Assembly (NCBI RefSeq): GCF_003837805.1
Contig: NZ_RQIT01000017.1
Span: forward strand, 1-64,000
Source of the DNA: Bradyrhizobium sp. RP6
Lineage (GTDB): Bacteria > Pseudomonadota > Alphaproteobacteria > Rhizobiales > Xanthobacteraceae
Direction of reading: 5' to 3'
Length of the DNA: 64,000 nt
Positions within the stretch are counted from its first letter, which is position 1; each line of letters begins with the position of its first letter. The notes under the pieces were generated by a model. The model was not told where the DNA came from, did no database searches, and worked only from the letters and a program-made list of their open reading frames with translations. Shown in pieces: positions 24,622 through 32,934 of this stretch. Both the position numbers and the translations under genes were made by a program.

Positions 24622-26748
24622 ATGGCAAGGACCACGGTCATCGGCGCGTGCCCCCACGATTGCCCGGACACCTGCTCGATTCTGACCACGGTGGAGGACG
24701 GCAAGGCCGTCGCTGTCCGCGGCAATCCCGATCATCCTTTCACGCGTGGACGGCTTTGCGTCAAGGTCAACAACTATGAGGAGCGCGTCTACAGCGACAA
24801 GCGCGTCCTGTATCCGCTTAGACGCGTCGGACCGAAGGGCAGCAGGCAGTTCCAGCGGATCTCCTGGGAGGAAGCGCTCGCGACCATCGCCTCGCGCTGG
24901 ACATCCGTCATTGCCGAGCACGGCGCGCAGGCGATCCTGCCCTACAGCTATCTGGGCACGCAGGGCATCATCAACGGGCTGAACGTCGGCGATCCCCTCT
25001 TCAACAAGCTCGGCGCAACGGTTCTGGAGCGCACCTTCTGCGATTCCGGCTCTTGCACCGCGTACATGATGACGATCGGGCACACGCCGGGCGTCGATCC
25101 CGAGAGCTTCGTGCACTCGAAGTACATCATCCTGTGGGCCTGCAACACACTGAGCACGAACTCGCATCACTGGCCGTTCATCGAGCAGGCGAAGAAGGCC
25201 GGCGCCAAGCTGGTGGTGATCGATCCCGTCCGCACCCGCACCGCACGCCTTGCCGACTGGCATATTCCGATCCGGCCCGGCACCGACGCTGCGCTGGCGC
25301 TGGCGATGATCCACGTCATCATCAAGGAGAATCTGGTCGATCGCGACTATATCGACAAATACACCGTGGGCTACGACGAGCTGGCCGAACGGGCGTCCAG
25401 CTACACACCCGAATTCGCCTCGCACGAAACCGGCATTCCCGCCAGCGACATCGTCAAGCTGGCGCGGGAATATGCGACGACGCCGCCAGCCGTCGTCCGA
25501 ATTGGCGTCGCGGTCGAGCGGCACGCCGGCGGCGGTCAGACCGTGCGCGCGATCGCCTGTCTTCCGGGACTGATCGGCGCCTGGAAACACGTCGGCGGCG
25601 GGCTGCTCCAGCTCCCGATCTGGGCCTTCCCGGTCAGATGGGACGTGCTGATGCGTCCCGATCTCCAGCCGGAGAAGATGCGCGTGCTCAATTCCTGGCG
25701 CCTCGGAGCGGCGCTGACGGGCGAACTCGGCTTCGATCCGCCGATCAAGGCGCTGTTCGTCTACAATGCCAATCCAATGGCGATGGTGACCGAACAGGGC
25801 AAGCTCGAAAAGGGATTGGAACGCGAGGATCTCTTCACCGTCGTCAGCGAGCACTTCCTGACTGACACCGCCAAATACGCCGACATCGTTCTGCCCGCGA
25901 CCACGCAGCTCGAGCAGAAGGACATCATGTTCTCCTGGGGGCATCTCTATCTGTCTTACAACAACCAGGCGATCGCACCGCTCGGCGAAGCCGTGTCCAA
26001 TACCGAGCTGTTCCGCCGGCTCGCGCGCGCGATGGACATCACCGACCCCTCCTTCTTCCGCAGCGACGACGAGATCATCGAAGCTTCCCTCGACTGGAGC
26101 AGCCCGGTGCTCGCAGGCATCAGGCTCGACGATGTCAAGGCCAAGGGCTATGCGCGTCTCAATATGCCCGCGCCAGCCGACTGGGCGCCGCACCGCGAGG
26201 GCAATTTTCCGACCGCGTCCGGCAAGTGCGAGTTCAAGTCGACGATCGCCGGCGGCGGCAACTTCGTGGTGCCGCTGTTCCGCCAAGGCTACAATGGCGA
26301 GCAGGATGGCGCGCCGGTCGATCCCCTGCCCCACTACATCCCCCCGAACGAGAATGCGCGCACCGCCCCCGCGCTCGCGACGCGCTACCCACTCAGCCTG
26401 ATCTCGCCCAAGAGCCACGCCTTCCTCAATTCCAACTACGGCAACCTGCCGGCCCAGACCGCGCAGGCCGGCGAGGAGCAGGCGGTTCTGCTCAACCCGG
26501 ACGATGCGGCGACGCGCGGGATCGTCGCAGGTGCGCCGATCCGCGTCTTCAACGATCGTGGATCGTTCGACGCGTTCGCGACCGTTTCGCCCGACATCAT
26601 GCCGGGCGTCGTGGTGGCACCGTCCGGTTATTGGCAACGCTCCAACAGCAAGGGTGCGACGGTTCACGCGTTGACGCCTCCGGCCTTCGCCGACCTCGGC
26701 CGTGCCCCGACATTCTCTGACATCCTCGTTCAGGTCAGCGGGGCCTGA
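24622..26748 (+). CDS. Molybdopterin oxidoreductase (DMSO reductase superfamily), 4Fe-4S
   Basis: A 708-residue molybdenum or tungsten bis-MGD enzyme. A [4Fe-4S] site is formed by C10, C14, C18 and C46 (ACPHDCPDTC, GRLCVK). C140 in ERTFCDSG occupies the place where formate dehydrogenases carry the Cys or Sec metal ligand. The MGD-binding segments and the C-terminal dinucleotide-binding barrel (near VLLNPDDAATRGIVAGAPIR) are present. No Tat signal is seen, so it should be cytoplasmic. The frame is open from 23911, but ATG 24622 with GGAG upstream is the start. The ferredoxin and reductase genes follow at once. The substrate is unknown. Confidence 0.9.
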   Translation: MARTTVIGACPHDCPDTCSILTTVEDGKAVAVRGNPDHPFTRGRLCVKVNNYEERVYSDKRVLYPLRRVGPKGSRQFQRISWEEALATIASRWTSVIAEHGAQAILPYSYLGTQGIINGLNVGDPLFNKLGATVLERTFCDSGSCTAYMMTIGHTPGVDPESFVHSKYIILWACNTLSTNSHHWPFIEQAKKAGAKLVVIDPVRTRTARLADWHIPIRPGTDAALALAMIHVIIKENLVDRDYIDKYTVGYDELAERASSYTPEFASHETGIPASDIVKLAREYATTPPAVVRIGVAVERHAGGGQTVRAIACLPGLIGAWKHVGGGLLQLPIWAFPVRWDVLMRPDLQPEKMRVLNSWRLGAALTGELGFDPPIKALFVYNANPMAMVTEQGKLEKGLEREDLFTVVSEHFLTDTAKYADIVLPATTQLEQKDIMFSWGHLYLSYNNQAIAPLGEAVSNTELFRRLARAMDITDPSFFRSDDEIIEASLDWSSPVLAGIRLDDVKAKGYARLNMPAPADWAPHREGNFPTASGKCEFKSTIAGGGNFVVPLFRQGYNGEQDGAPVDPLPHYIPPNENARTAPALATRYPLSLISPKSHAFLNSNYGNLPAQTAQAGEEQAVLLNPDDAATRGIVAGAPIRVFNDRGSFDAFATVSPDIMPGVVVAPSGYWQRSNSKGATVHALTPPAFADLGRAPTFSDILVQVSGA

Positions 26749-26750
26749 CG

Positions 26751-27056
26751 ATGACATATGTGGTCACCGACAATTGCCGCGGCTGCCGATACACCGAATG
26801 CGTGACCGTCTGTCCCGTGGAGTGTTTCCACGTCGACGACGCCATGACCTACATCGATCCGGAAAACTGCATCGATTGCGGTGGCTGCGCACCGGCTTGC
26901 CCGGTCGGCGCGATCGAGCCCGACTATCGCCTCGCCGCGGACAAGAAGTACTGGATCGACGTCAACCGCAAGCGCGCGACCGAGACTCCCGTCATCAGTG
27001 CGCGCCTGCCGGCTCTGCCGGGGGCCGATGAACGCAGGCGGGCGCTGGGTCGATGA
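26751..27056 (+). CDS. Ferredoxin, FdxA-like (3Fe-4S plus 4Fe-4S)
   Basis: A 101-residue electron carrier. The first cluster site is CRGCRYTECVTVCPVECF, and the second is CIDCGGCAPACPVG. The opening MTYVVTDNC is the hallmark of FdxA-type 7Fe ferredoxins. The start is 2 bases after the molybdoenzyme stop, and the end overlaps the next start by 4 bases (ATGA), so the three are translated together. Confidence 0.92.
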   Translation: MTYVVTDNCRGCRYTECVTVCPVECFHVDDAMTYIDPENCIDCGGCAPACPVGAIEPDYRLAADKKYWIDVNRKRATETPVISARLPALPGADERRRALGR

Positions 27057-28369
27057 CGGGGTCCGCCGCAAACGAAAATCGCATCGCCGTCGTCGGCAGC
27101 GGACCGAGCGGCTTCTACACCACCGAGGCCCTGTTGCGCTCGGGCGCGCCCTTGACGGTCGACATGTTCGAACGGCTCCCGGTGCCGTACGGGCTGGTGC
27201 GGTTCGGCGTGGCCCCCGACCATCCGAAGCTCAAGCAGGTCACAGCGGCCTTCGACCGGATCGCCGCCATGCCCGGGTTTCGCTTCATCGGCGGCGTGAC
27301 GATCGGAGACGACCTCACGATCGACGAACTGCGCGAGGCCTATGACGCCGTCGTGCTGGCAACGGGCGCGGAACTGAGCCGGGCGCTCGACATCCCCGGC
27401 GAAGCACTCCCGGGCAGCCACACGGCGGGCGATTTCGTCGCGTGGTACAACGGACATCCACAGTTTGCGGATCTGCGGTTCGACCTTCATCATGAGACCG
27501 CAATCGTCATCGGCCATGGCAACGTCGCTCTCGACGTGGCGCGCATCCTCGCCAAGACCGCGGACGAGCTGCGCCGGACCGACATCGCGCGTCATGCGCT
27601 CGAGGTGCTGGCTGAGAGCCGGATCCGCGAAATCCACGTCGTCGGCCGCGGCGGACCGGCGCAGGCCAGATTCACCGCAAAGGAATTGCGTGACTTTCTC
27701 GAACTGAACACATGCGACACATGCGTCGACATGCGTAACGTCAGCTCCGATGAATTCGAGCCGCGATCCCCCGACGATCCGGAGCTGACCGAAAAATTGT
27801 CGTTGCTGCGCGCGTTCTCGCGAACGTCCGCGACGAAGCCGCGGCGCTGCGTTTTTCGCTTTCGACTGTCACCCGTCGCGCTCCGAGGACGAGGCCGCCT
27901 GAAGGCCATCGCGTTCAAGCAGGAATCGGGGGCTGTCGAGGACATCGCATGCGGCCTCTCGCTCAGCAGCGTCGGCCGGAAGACCACGCCGTTGGCTGGG
28001 GTTCCCTATGACGCGCATCGCGGCGTGCATGCGAATGTCGACGGACGTGTCGCGGCCGATGGTTCGGTGATCGAGGGCCTCTATGTCTGCGGATGGAGCA
28101 AGCGCGGGCCGAACGGCACGATCGGCACCAATCGCGGCTGCGGGATTGCGACCGCAGAGGCCATCCTGGCGGATATCACCCATCGACGGCCGCGCTCGGA
28201 TACGCCTGACGCACTGCTTGCGCGCCTGACCGGCCGCGTCGCACGCATCGTGAGCTATCCGGATTGGGCCACGATCGACGCGGCCGAGAAGCGCCGGGGA
28301 GCCGCGCTCGGCAAGCCCCGGGAGAAGTTTGTCACGATTCCCGACATGCTTGCCGCGATGGATTCGTGA
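27053..28369 (+). CDS. Ferredoxin-NADP+ reductase (FprA-type, adrenodoxin reductase-like)
   Basis: A 438-residue flavoprotein that moves electrons between NADPH and ferredoxin. FAD-binding turn VVGSGPSGFYTTEAL, NADP-binding turn VIGHGNVALDVARIL, and the closing GWSKRGPNGTIGTNRGCG match FprA. Its ATGA overlap with the ferredoxin and the shared operon show that it serves the ferredoxin and, through it, the molybdoenzyme. Confidence 0.92.
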   Translation: MTGSAANENRIAVVGSGPSGFYTTEALLRSGAPLTVDMFERLPVPYGLVRFGVAPDHPKLKQVTAAFDRIAAMPGFRFIGGVTIGDDLTIDELREAYDAVVLATGAELSRALDIPGEALPGSHTAGDFVAWYNGHPQFADLRFDLHHETAIVIGHGNVALDVARILAKTADELRRTDIARHALEVLAESRIREIHVVGRGGPAQARFTAKELRDFLELNTCDTCVDMRNVSSDEFEPRSPDDPELTEKLSLLRAFSRTSATKPRRCVFRFRLSPVALRGRGRLKAIAFKQESGAVEDIACGLSLSSVGRKTTPLAGVPYDAHRGVHANVDGRVAADGSVIEGLYVCGWSKRGPNGTIGTNRGCGIATAEAILADITHRRPRSDTPDALLARLTGRVARIVSYPDWATIDAAEKRRGAALGKPREKFVTIPDMLAAMDS

Positions 28370-28395
28370 CTCCGAAGCACCGCAGTGCGCCTGCT

Positions 28396-28614
28396 CTACT
28401 CCTGATCGACCAGATCGTCCTCGAGGATCGCCATCTGGAACTGGAACGAGCGATCATCGTCCTCGTCGTCGACGAAGAGCACGCCGATGAACTCCTCGCC
28501 GATATAGACTTCGGCGGAATCGTCCTTCTTCGGCCGCGGCACGACGCGGATCTTGGGATTGCCGAATACGCGCTTCAGATACGCGTCGAGCTTCCTTACT
28601 TCCTTGACGTCCAC
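28396..28614 (-). CDS. DUF3126 family protein
   Basis: A 72-residue acidic protein (MDVKEVRKLDAYLKRVFGNP to the Asp/Glu-rich DDEDDDRSFQFQMAILEDD). It matches DUF3126, a small alphaproteobacterial family without a known role that is commonly encoded next to cysE, as here. It lies 134 bases downstream of cysE, with a hairpin in between. It is convergent with the ferredoxin reductase. Confidence 0.85.
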   Translation of the reverse strand: MDVKEVRKLDAYLKRVFGNPKIRVVPRPKKDDSAEVYIGEEFIGVLFVDDEDDDRSFQFQMAILEDDLVDQE

Positions 28615-28706
28615 GGCAAGTCTCCAATCGAAATCTAACGTGGCGGGGTTTTAGGACGAGACGCGACGAACCGCCAGCATGAATTGCCAAAGAATTTGGG
28701 GACGAC

Positions 28707-28729
28707 AAGGGCCGGAGAAGCCGGCCCTT
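28707..28729 (-). terminator. Hairpin between cysE and DUF3126 gene
   Basis: AAGGGCCGG and CCGGCCCTT pair perfectly around a 5-base loop, 20-40 bases past the cysE stop. The following minus-strand sequence has no T-run, so termination would be partial or Rho-assisted. Confidence 0.5.
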
Positions 28730-28748
28730 CGCAACATCAAAGTCCGTC

Positions 28749-29573
28749 TCAAAGCCCCATGGCGTTGATCATCTGATCCATGGTGCGCGACGGCTCGGCA
28801 CAGCCGGCTTCGCCGACGATCTTGGCGGGCACGCCTGCAACCGTGACGTTGTGCGGCACCGGCTTGACCACGACCGAGCCGGCAGCGATGCGGGCGCAGT
28901 GGCCGATCTCGATGTTGCCCAGGATCTTCGCGCCGGCGCCAATCAAGACGCCGTGACGGATCTTCGGATGACGATCCTCGTTCTCCTTGCCGGTGCCGCC
29001 GAGCGTGACGCCGTGCAGGATCGAGACGTCGTCCTCGATCACCGCCGTCTCGCCGCAGACGAAACCGGTGGCGTGGTCGAGGAAGATGCCGCGGCCGATG
29101 CGCGCGGCGGGATTGATGTCGGTCTGGAACACCGCCGACGATCGGCTCTGGAGATAGTAAGCGAAATCCTTGCGGCCCTTCAGATAGAGCCAGTGCGCGA
29201 GACGATGGGTCTCGATCGCGTGAAAGCCCTTGAAGTAGAGCAAGGGATCGATGAAGCGCGAGGTCGCGGGATCGCGATCGTAGATGGCAACGAGATCGGC
29301 ACGGAAGGCGTTGCCGAGGTCGGGATCGTCGCGCAGCGCCTCGTCGTAGGTCTGGCGCACGAGATCGCCCGACAGCGCGGAGTGATCGAGCCGGTCGGCG
29401 AGACGGTGGATCACCGAGTCCTCGAGGCGGCTGTGATGCAGCACAGTCGAATAGATGAAGGTCGCAAGCTCGGGCTCACGGTGGACGATATCCTCCGCTT
29501 CGCTCCGGATCCGGTCCCAGATCGGATCGAGCGATGCGAGCTTTCCTCCCGGATTGACCTGATGCACTGCCAT
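28749..29573 (-). CDS. cysE: Serine O-acetyltransferase
   Basis: A 274-residue cytoplasmic enzyme making O-acetylserine from serine and acetyl-CoA, the first step of cysteine synthesis. The N-terminal helical domain (about 1-150, with DPLLYFKGFHAIETHRLAHWL) is followed by the left-handed beta-helix. The catalytic HATGFVCGETA and GVTLGGTGKE segments are intact. The start at ATG 29573 (MAVHQVNP) is preferred; the frame to 29618 adds 15 residues. It is divergent from the membrane protein gene at 29853. Confidence 0.95.
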   Translation of the reverse strand: MAVHQVNPGGKLASLDPIWDRIRSEAEDIVHREPELATFIYSTVLHHSRLEDSVIHRLADRLDHSALSGDLVRQTYDEALRDDPDLGNAFRADLVAIYDRDPATSRFIDPLLYFKGFHAIETHRLAHWLYLKGRKDFAYYLQSRSSAVFQTDINPAARIGRGIFLDHATGFVCGETAVIEDDVSILHGVTLGGTGKENEDRHPKIRHGVLIGAGAKILGNIEIGHCARIAAGSVVVKPVPHNVTVAGVPAKIVGEAGCAEPSRTMDQMINAMGL

Positions 29574-29852
29574 GGATTTGCTCTCTCGAATTGGCCTCTT
29601 TTGCAGGCTGTATAGCACAGTCTAGGCGACAAAGTCCTGACGGGCTTGCCTCAGGAGTGAACAGCACCTTGTCCCGCGCAGGCTCGCCAAGGCCTTGAAA
29701 CACAACAGTTTCTTCCGACGCCCCCATGCGGCAAGGTCGGCTCAAAATGGTCAGAGTTCTGCCAAATTCAAGCGGGGCGGCATCAAACTATTGGTGAATT
29801 CGCTTCCAGCCGCTATTGCAGGGAAGGTCCGAACGAGGGGCGCGGAGCCGAT

Positions 29853-31211
29853 TTGACCATCACCACCGATCAATTGCGCGCGCGCGCCGCGGGCTCTTTT
29901 TGGCTGCGGCTCGCGGCGGCGGCCCTGCCCCTCCTGATGATCGCGCCGGCGTTCTGGAACGGCTATCCGCTGTTGCAATGGGATACCGGCGGCTATCTGG
30001 CGCGCTGGTACGAAGGCTATCTCGTCCCCAGCCGCTCCACGGTGTTCGGCCTCTATCTGCACTATGGCGAGAGTTTCGGCTTCTGGATCAACCTCGCCGT
30101 CCAGTCGCTGGCGACGCTGTGGCTGCTGCAGCTCACGCTTCGCGTGCTCTCGATGATGCAGACCTTCCGCTTCGTCGCGATCAGCCTCTGCCTGATCCTG
30201 TCGACCGCGCTGCCCTGGCTTGCAAGCCTGCTGCTCACCGACATCTTTGCAGGACTCTCGGTATTGTCGCTGTTCCTCCTGGTGGTCGGAGGACAGCGCA
30301 CGTCGCGGCTCGAAAAGATCGCGCTGTTCGCCTTCACCGCCTTTGCGGCGGCGACCCACAGTGCGACGCTCGGCGTGCTGCTCGGTCTCTGCGCCGCGGG
30401 CTGGATGACGCGGCCGTTTTTGGGTGGGCGGCTTCCGCTGGCCGGATTGGCGCAGGCGAGCCTCAGCATCGTTGCGGGCGGCCTGATGCTGGTGTCGGCA
30501 AATTATGCATTGTCCGGCAAGCTGTCCTGGACGCCCGGCGGCTACGGCGTCGCCTTCGGCCGCATGCTGCAGGATGGCATCGTTGCGCACTATCTCAACG
30601 ACCATTGCCTGCGCGAACGCTACAAGCTCTGCCCCTATCGCAACGAGCTGCCGGCAACCGCCGACGAGTTCCTGTGGGGCAAGAGCATGTTCAACACGCT
30701 CGGCCGCTTCGAAGGCATGAATGACGAGATGGGCTACATCGTCGTGCAGTCGCTGAAGGACTATCCGGCCTGGCAGGCCGGCGCGGCGCTCCGCGCGATG
30801 GGACAGCAATTGCTGCATGTGGCGACCGGCGAAGGCACCAATGGCTGGATCCCGCACACCTACGGCATCATCGAGCGCTACATCCCCGCGCAAGTCGCGC
30901 CGATGCGGGCGGCGCGGCAGCAGCACTGGGACATCGATTTCGCCTACGTCAACTGGCTGCACGTCCCCGTCGCGCTGGCCTCGATGCTGGGGCTGGTCGC
31001 GCTGCTCGCCCATGCGCTCGCGAGCCGCCGGCTGGATGACCTGACGCTGCTGGCCGCGACGGTAACGCTGGCCTTGCTCGGCAACGCCTTCATCTGCGGC
31101 GTGATCTCAGGGCCCCACGACCGCTATGGCGCGCGGATGGTGTGGGTGGCGACTTTCGTGGTGTTGATGGCGCTGGCGCGGCGGTTCGCCGACGAAACCA
31201 AAGCGCGATGA
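29853..31211 (+). CDS. Polytopic membrane protein of unknown function
   Basis: A 452-residue protein with about nine to ten hydrophobic segments and a large extracytoplasmic loop (about residues 240-360) that contains a CLRERYKLCPY cysteine pair. The first loop, WNGYPLLQWDTGGYL, has an acidic residue soon after TM1, as in GT-C glycosyltransferases, but no firm family match is seen. The start TTG at 29853 is assumed. It is divergent from cysE; AT-richer DNA follows. Confidence 0.75.
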   Translation: MTITTDQLRARAAGSFWLRLAAAALPLLMIAPAFWNGYPLLQWDTGGYLARWYEGYLVPSRSTVFGLYLHYGESFGFWINLAVQSLATLWLLQLTLRVLSMMQTFRFVAISLCLILSTALPWLASLLLTDIFAGLSVLSLFLLVVGGQRTSRLEKIALFAFTAFAAATHSATLGVLLGLCAAGWMTRPFLGGRLPLAGLAQASLSIVAGGLMLVSANYALSGKLSWTPGGYGVAFGRMLQDGIVAHYLNDHCLRERYKLCPYRNELPATADEFLWGKSMFNTLGRFEGMNDEMGYIVVQSLKDYPAWQAGAALRAMGQQLLHVATGEGTNGWIPHTYGIIERYIPAQVAPMRAARQQHWDIDFAYVNWLHVPVALASMLGLVALLAHALASRRLDDLTLLAATVTLALLGNAFICGVISGPHDRYGARMVWVATFVVLMALARRFADETKAR

Positions 31212-31569
31212 GATTGGGGTGAAGCAGCGTCTGGTTTCGTCCGAGCGGCGAGCGCATTTATCGAAAAGAAGCACCCAGATCGTGTGCTCGTGACCCAATT
31301 CGGACATCGTTACGTTTTGATTGGTACGTAGGTATGACATTTTACCCGATGTGAGAGTCCTTCTGAACGGACGTTGCATCCTTTAGTGTCCTGTTGAAGC
31401 TGCTTTTCAAACGCGCATGCCAATTTCGCGAACCGGCTGCGACAACTGCCATCGGCGGGCGTCGCACTCTTGACGAAACCTACAATCGTTTTGGGCCGAT
31501 CTTCACTGGACGTTCGACGTGCTCACCGGGGCACACGAGACGCTTTCCTGACCGCAAGGAAGAGAAGCG
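31212..31569. other. Intergenic region of atypical composition
   Basis: About 358 bases with less GC than neighbouring DNA and no recognisable gene. It carries the AAGGAAGAG ribosome site of the SGNH-type gene at its end. Confidence 0.5.
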
Positions 31570-32232
31570 ATGAAAACAAGATTGGGAATGTCCGTCACAG
31601 CGCCATTCATAGCTACGCTCAGTCTGCGCGCGGCAGTCATAATAGCTGCAGTTTGCATCGTGCTGACCTGGGTCCCCCTTCGCGCCCAAGAAAGAACGAT
31701 TAAGATCATCGTGCTTGGGGATACCCTCATTGAAAATAAGGGCGTTCCCGCCTTCCAACGTTTTCCAGAGCAACTTGAAATGGCATTGAGAGCGAAAGGT
31801 CAGTCGGTCGCTGTCGTCAATGCCGGTCTAGTGACTGATACAGCTGCAAGAAGTCTCAGAAGACTGGACCGAGTAGTCACCAACGATACCGATGCGGTAA
31901 TCTTGGTATTAGGTGGAAATGACATGCTCTGGGGAATTGACCCAAATGTCGTACGCGGCGCGCTCGCGGAGATTTTAAGCAAACTAGAAGCCCGGGGGAT
32001 AGCCGTGCTGCTTTGCGGTTTGCGGACCCAATCTAAATTCGGGGACGAGTACAAGAACACTTTTGCCGCTATGTTCTCTGGCCTTGCCAGCGATCACAAC
32101 GTGCTGTTCTACCCAGCTTTCGACGATGCGTTTGTTGACAATGCTCAGCTCAAAGCGCTCGACGGTCTTCACCCTAACGCGGCTGGAAACGAAGCAGTCG
32201 TCACGCGCATATTGCCAACAGTTGAGACCTAA
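31570..32232 (+). CDS. Exported SGNH-hydrolase (TesA-like) relative lacking the nucleophile serine
   Basis: A 220-residue protein with a signal peptide (about 1-40, ending near LRAQ). The fold matches arylesterase or lysophospholipase TesA: block III GGND at 115-118 and block V DGLHPNAAG with D198 and H201 are present. Block I, normally GDSL, reads GDTL, so T52 replaces the catalytic serine, and block II reads VTDT in place of the usual SGDT. Activity as a serine esterase is doubtful. Codon use is less GC-rich than the neighbours, which suggests transfer. The ribosome site AAGGAAG precedes ATG 31570. Confidence 0.75.
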   Translation: MKTRLGMSVTAPFIATLSLRAAVIIAAVCIVLTWVPLRAQERTIKIIVLGDTLIENKGVPAFQRFPEQLEMALRAKGQSVAVVNAGLVTDTAARSLRRLDRVVTNDTDAVILVLGGNDMLWGIDPNVVRGALAEILSKLEARGIAVLLCGLRTQSKFGDEYKNTFAAMFSGLASDHNVLFYPAFDDAFVDNAQLKALDGLHPNAAGNEAVVTRILPTVET

Positions 32233-32260
32233 TCGACCGAGCGCGTCGCAGAAGCTCGGC

Positions 32261-32328
32261 TCGGTGACGTCGTCGAGCGAGAGTGCTTCCAGCGCCTTCG
32301 CGACGTTCTCGCCGGGACTGGTGCCCTC
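32261..32328 (-). pseudogene. 68-bp relic of an alpha/beta hydrolase gene
   Basis: This stretch matches 34224-34291 inside the intact alpha/beta hydrolase gene in about 57 of 68 positions without gaps and in the same orientation. It translates on the minus strand to EGTSPGENVAKALEALSLDD against EGTGPGENVAKALEAPELED in the intact gene. Nothing else of the gene remains on either side, so it is the stump of a deleted paralogue. Confidence 0.75.
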
Positions 32329-32413
32329 TCGCTACGGTGACACCAAGCTCCGCATATCTGACAGCTCTGGTCAGGGCCAATGATTGTGCACAGTCACCGT
32401 TCTCTGTAATTTT

Positions 32414-32827
32414 TTACATCGCCTTGGCGAGCGCGAACAGCCGGAAATCCTCGAGCGCCGCGTGCCGATGCGGAGCGACTTCGCGCCGGTAGGTCTCGGT
32501 GTCGACGATCGCGCGGAAGGTGGCGAAATCGCCGTATTCATTGATCGCCGCTTCGTCCCAGCGTTCGCCGGGCGAGCCGACGATGTTCGCCAGGACCGGA
32601 ACGGAAAACACCCGCACGAGCGGCTTGCCGGCCGCAAGACGCCGGAATGCCGGCCTGTAGCGTTCATTGAAGGCTTCGCGGCCCGAGCAGGGCGCGGCGT
32701 CGAATCCGTCCTCGTAACGCGCATGCGTCCGGTAGCGCAGCAGGTTGAGCATGTAGACCGGCTGGCCGGGTGGAATCGCCCGCTCGGCGGCGTCGAGGGC
32801 TTGCAGAGTGATTTCGATGGGGTTCAT
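32414..32827 (-). CDS. DUF1330-like protein
   Basis: A 137-residue protein with an alpha/beta ferredoxin-like layout: PVYMLNLLRYR near the start, then YRPAFRRLAAG and FRAIVDTETYRREVAPHRHAALEDFRLF. This resembles DUF1330 and related dimeric alpha-beta barrel proteins. Function is unknown. The start at ATG 32827 is chosen; the frame continues to 33118 but would overlap the divergent LysR gene, which it faces with 107 bases between them, so LysR may control it. Confidence 0.75.
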   Translation of the reverse strand: MNPIEITLQALDAAERAIPPGQPVYMLNLLRYRTHARYEDGFDAAPCSGREAFNERYRPAFRRLAAGKPLVRVFSVPVLANIVGSPGERWDEAAINEYGDFATFRAIVDTETYRREVAPHRHAALEDFRLFALAKAM

Positions 32828-32934
32828 CGGACTTCCCGCGTTTCCAGCGCCGCAGAATGCGGGCTGACGCTTCCTGTCTAGCCGTTCGGGAACGGCTCTT
32901 GTAGTGACCGTCCAGCCATGACTATGTGGATTGG

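Noticed and set aside
24598-26757. Minus-strand open frame of 719 codons opposite the molybdoenzyme
   Set aside because: It is an exact shadow of a gene with iron-sulfur and cofactor motifs.
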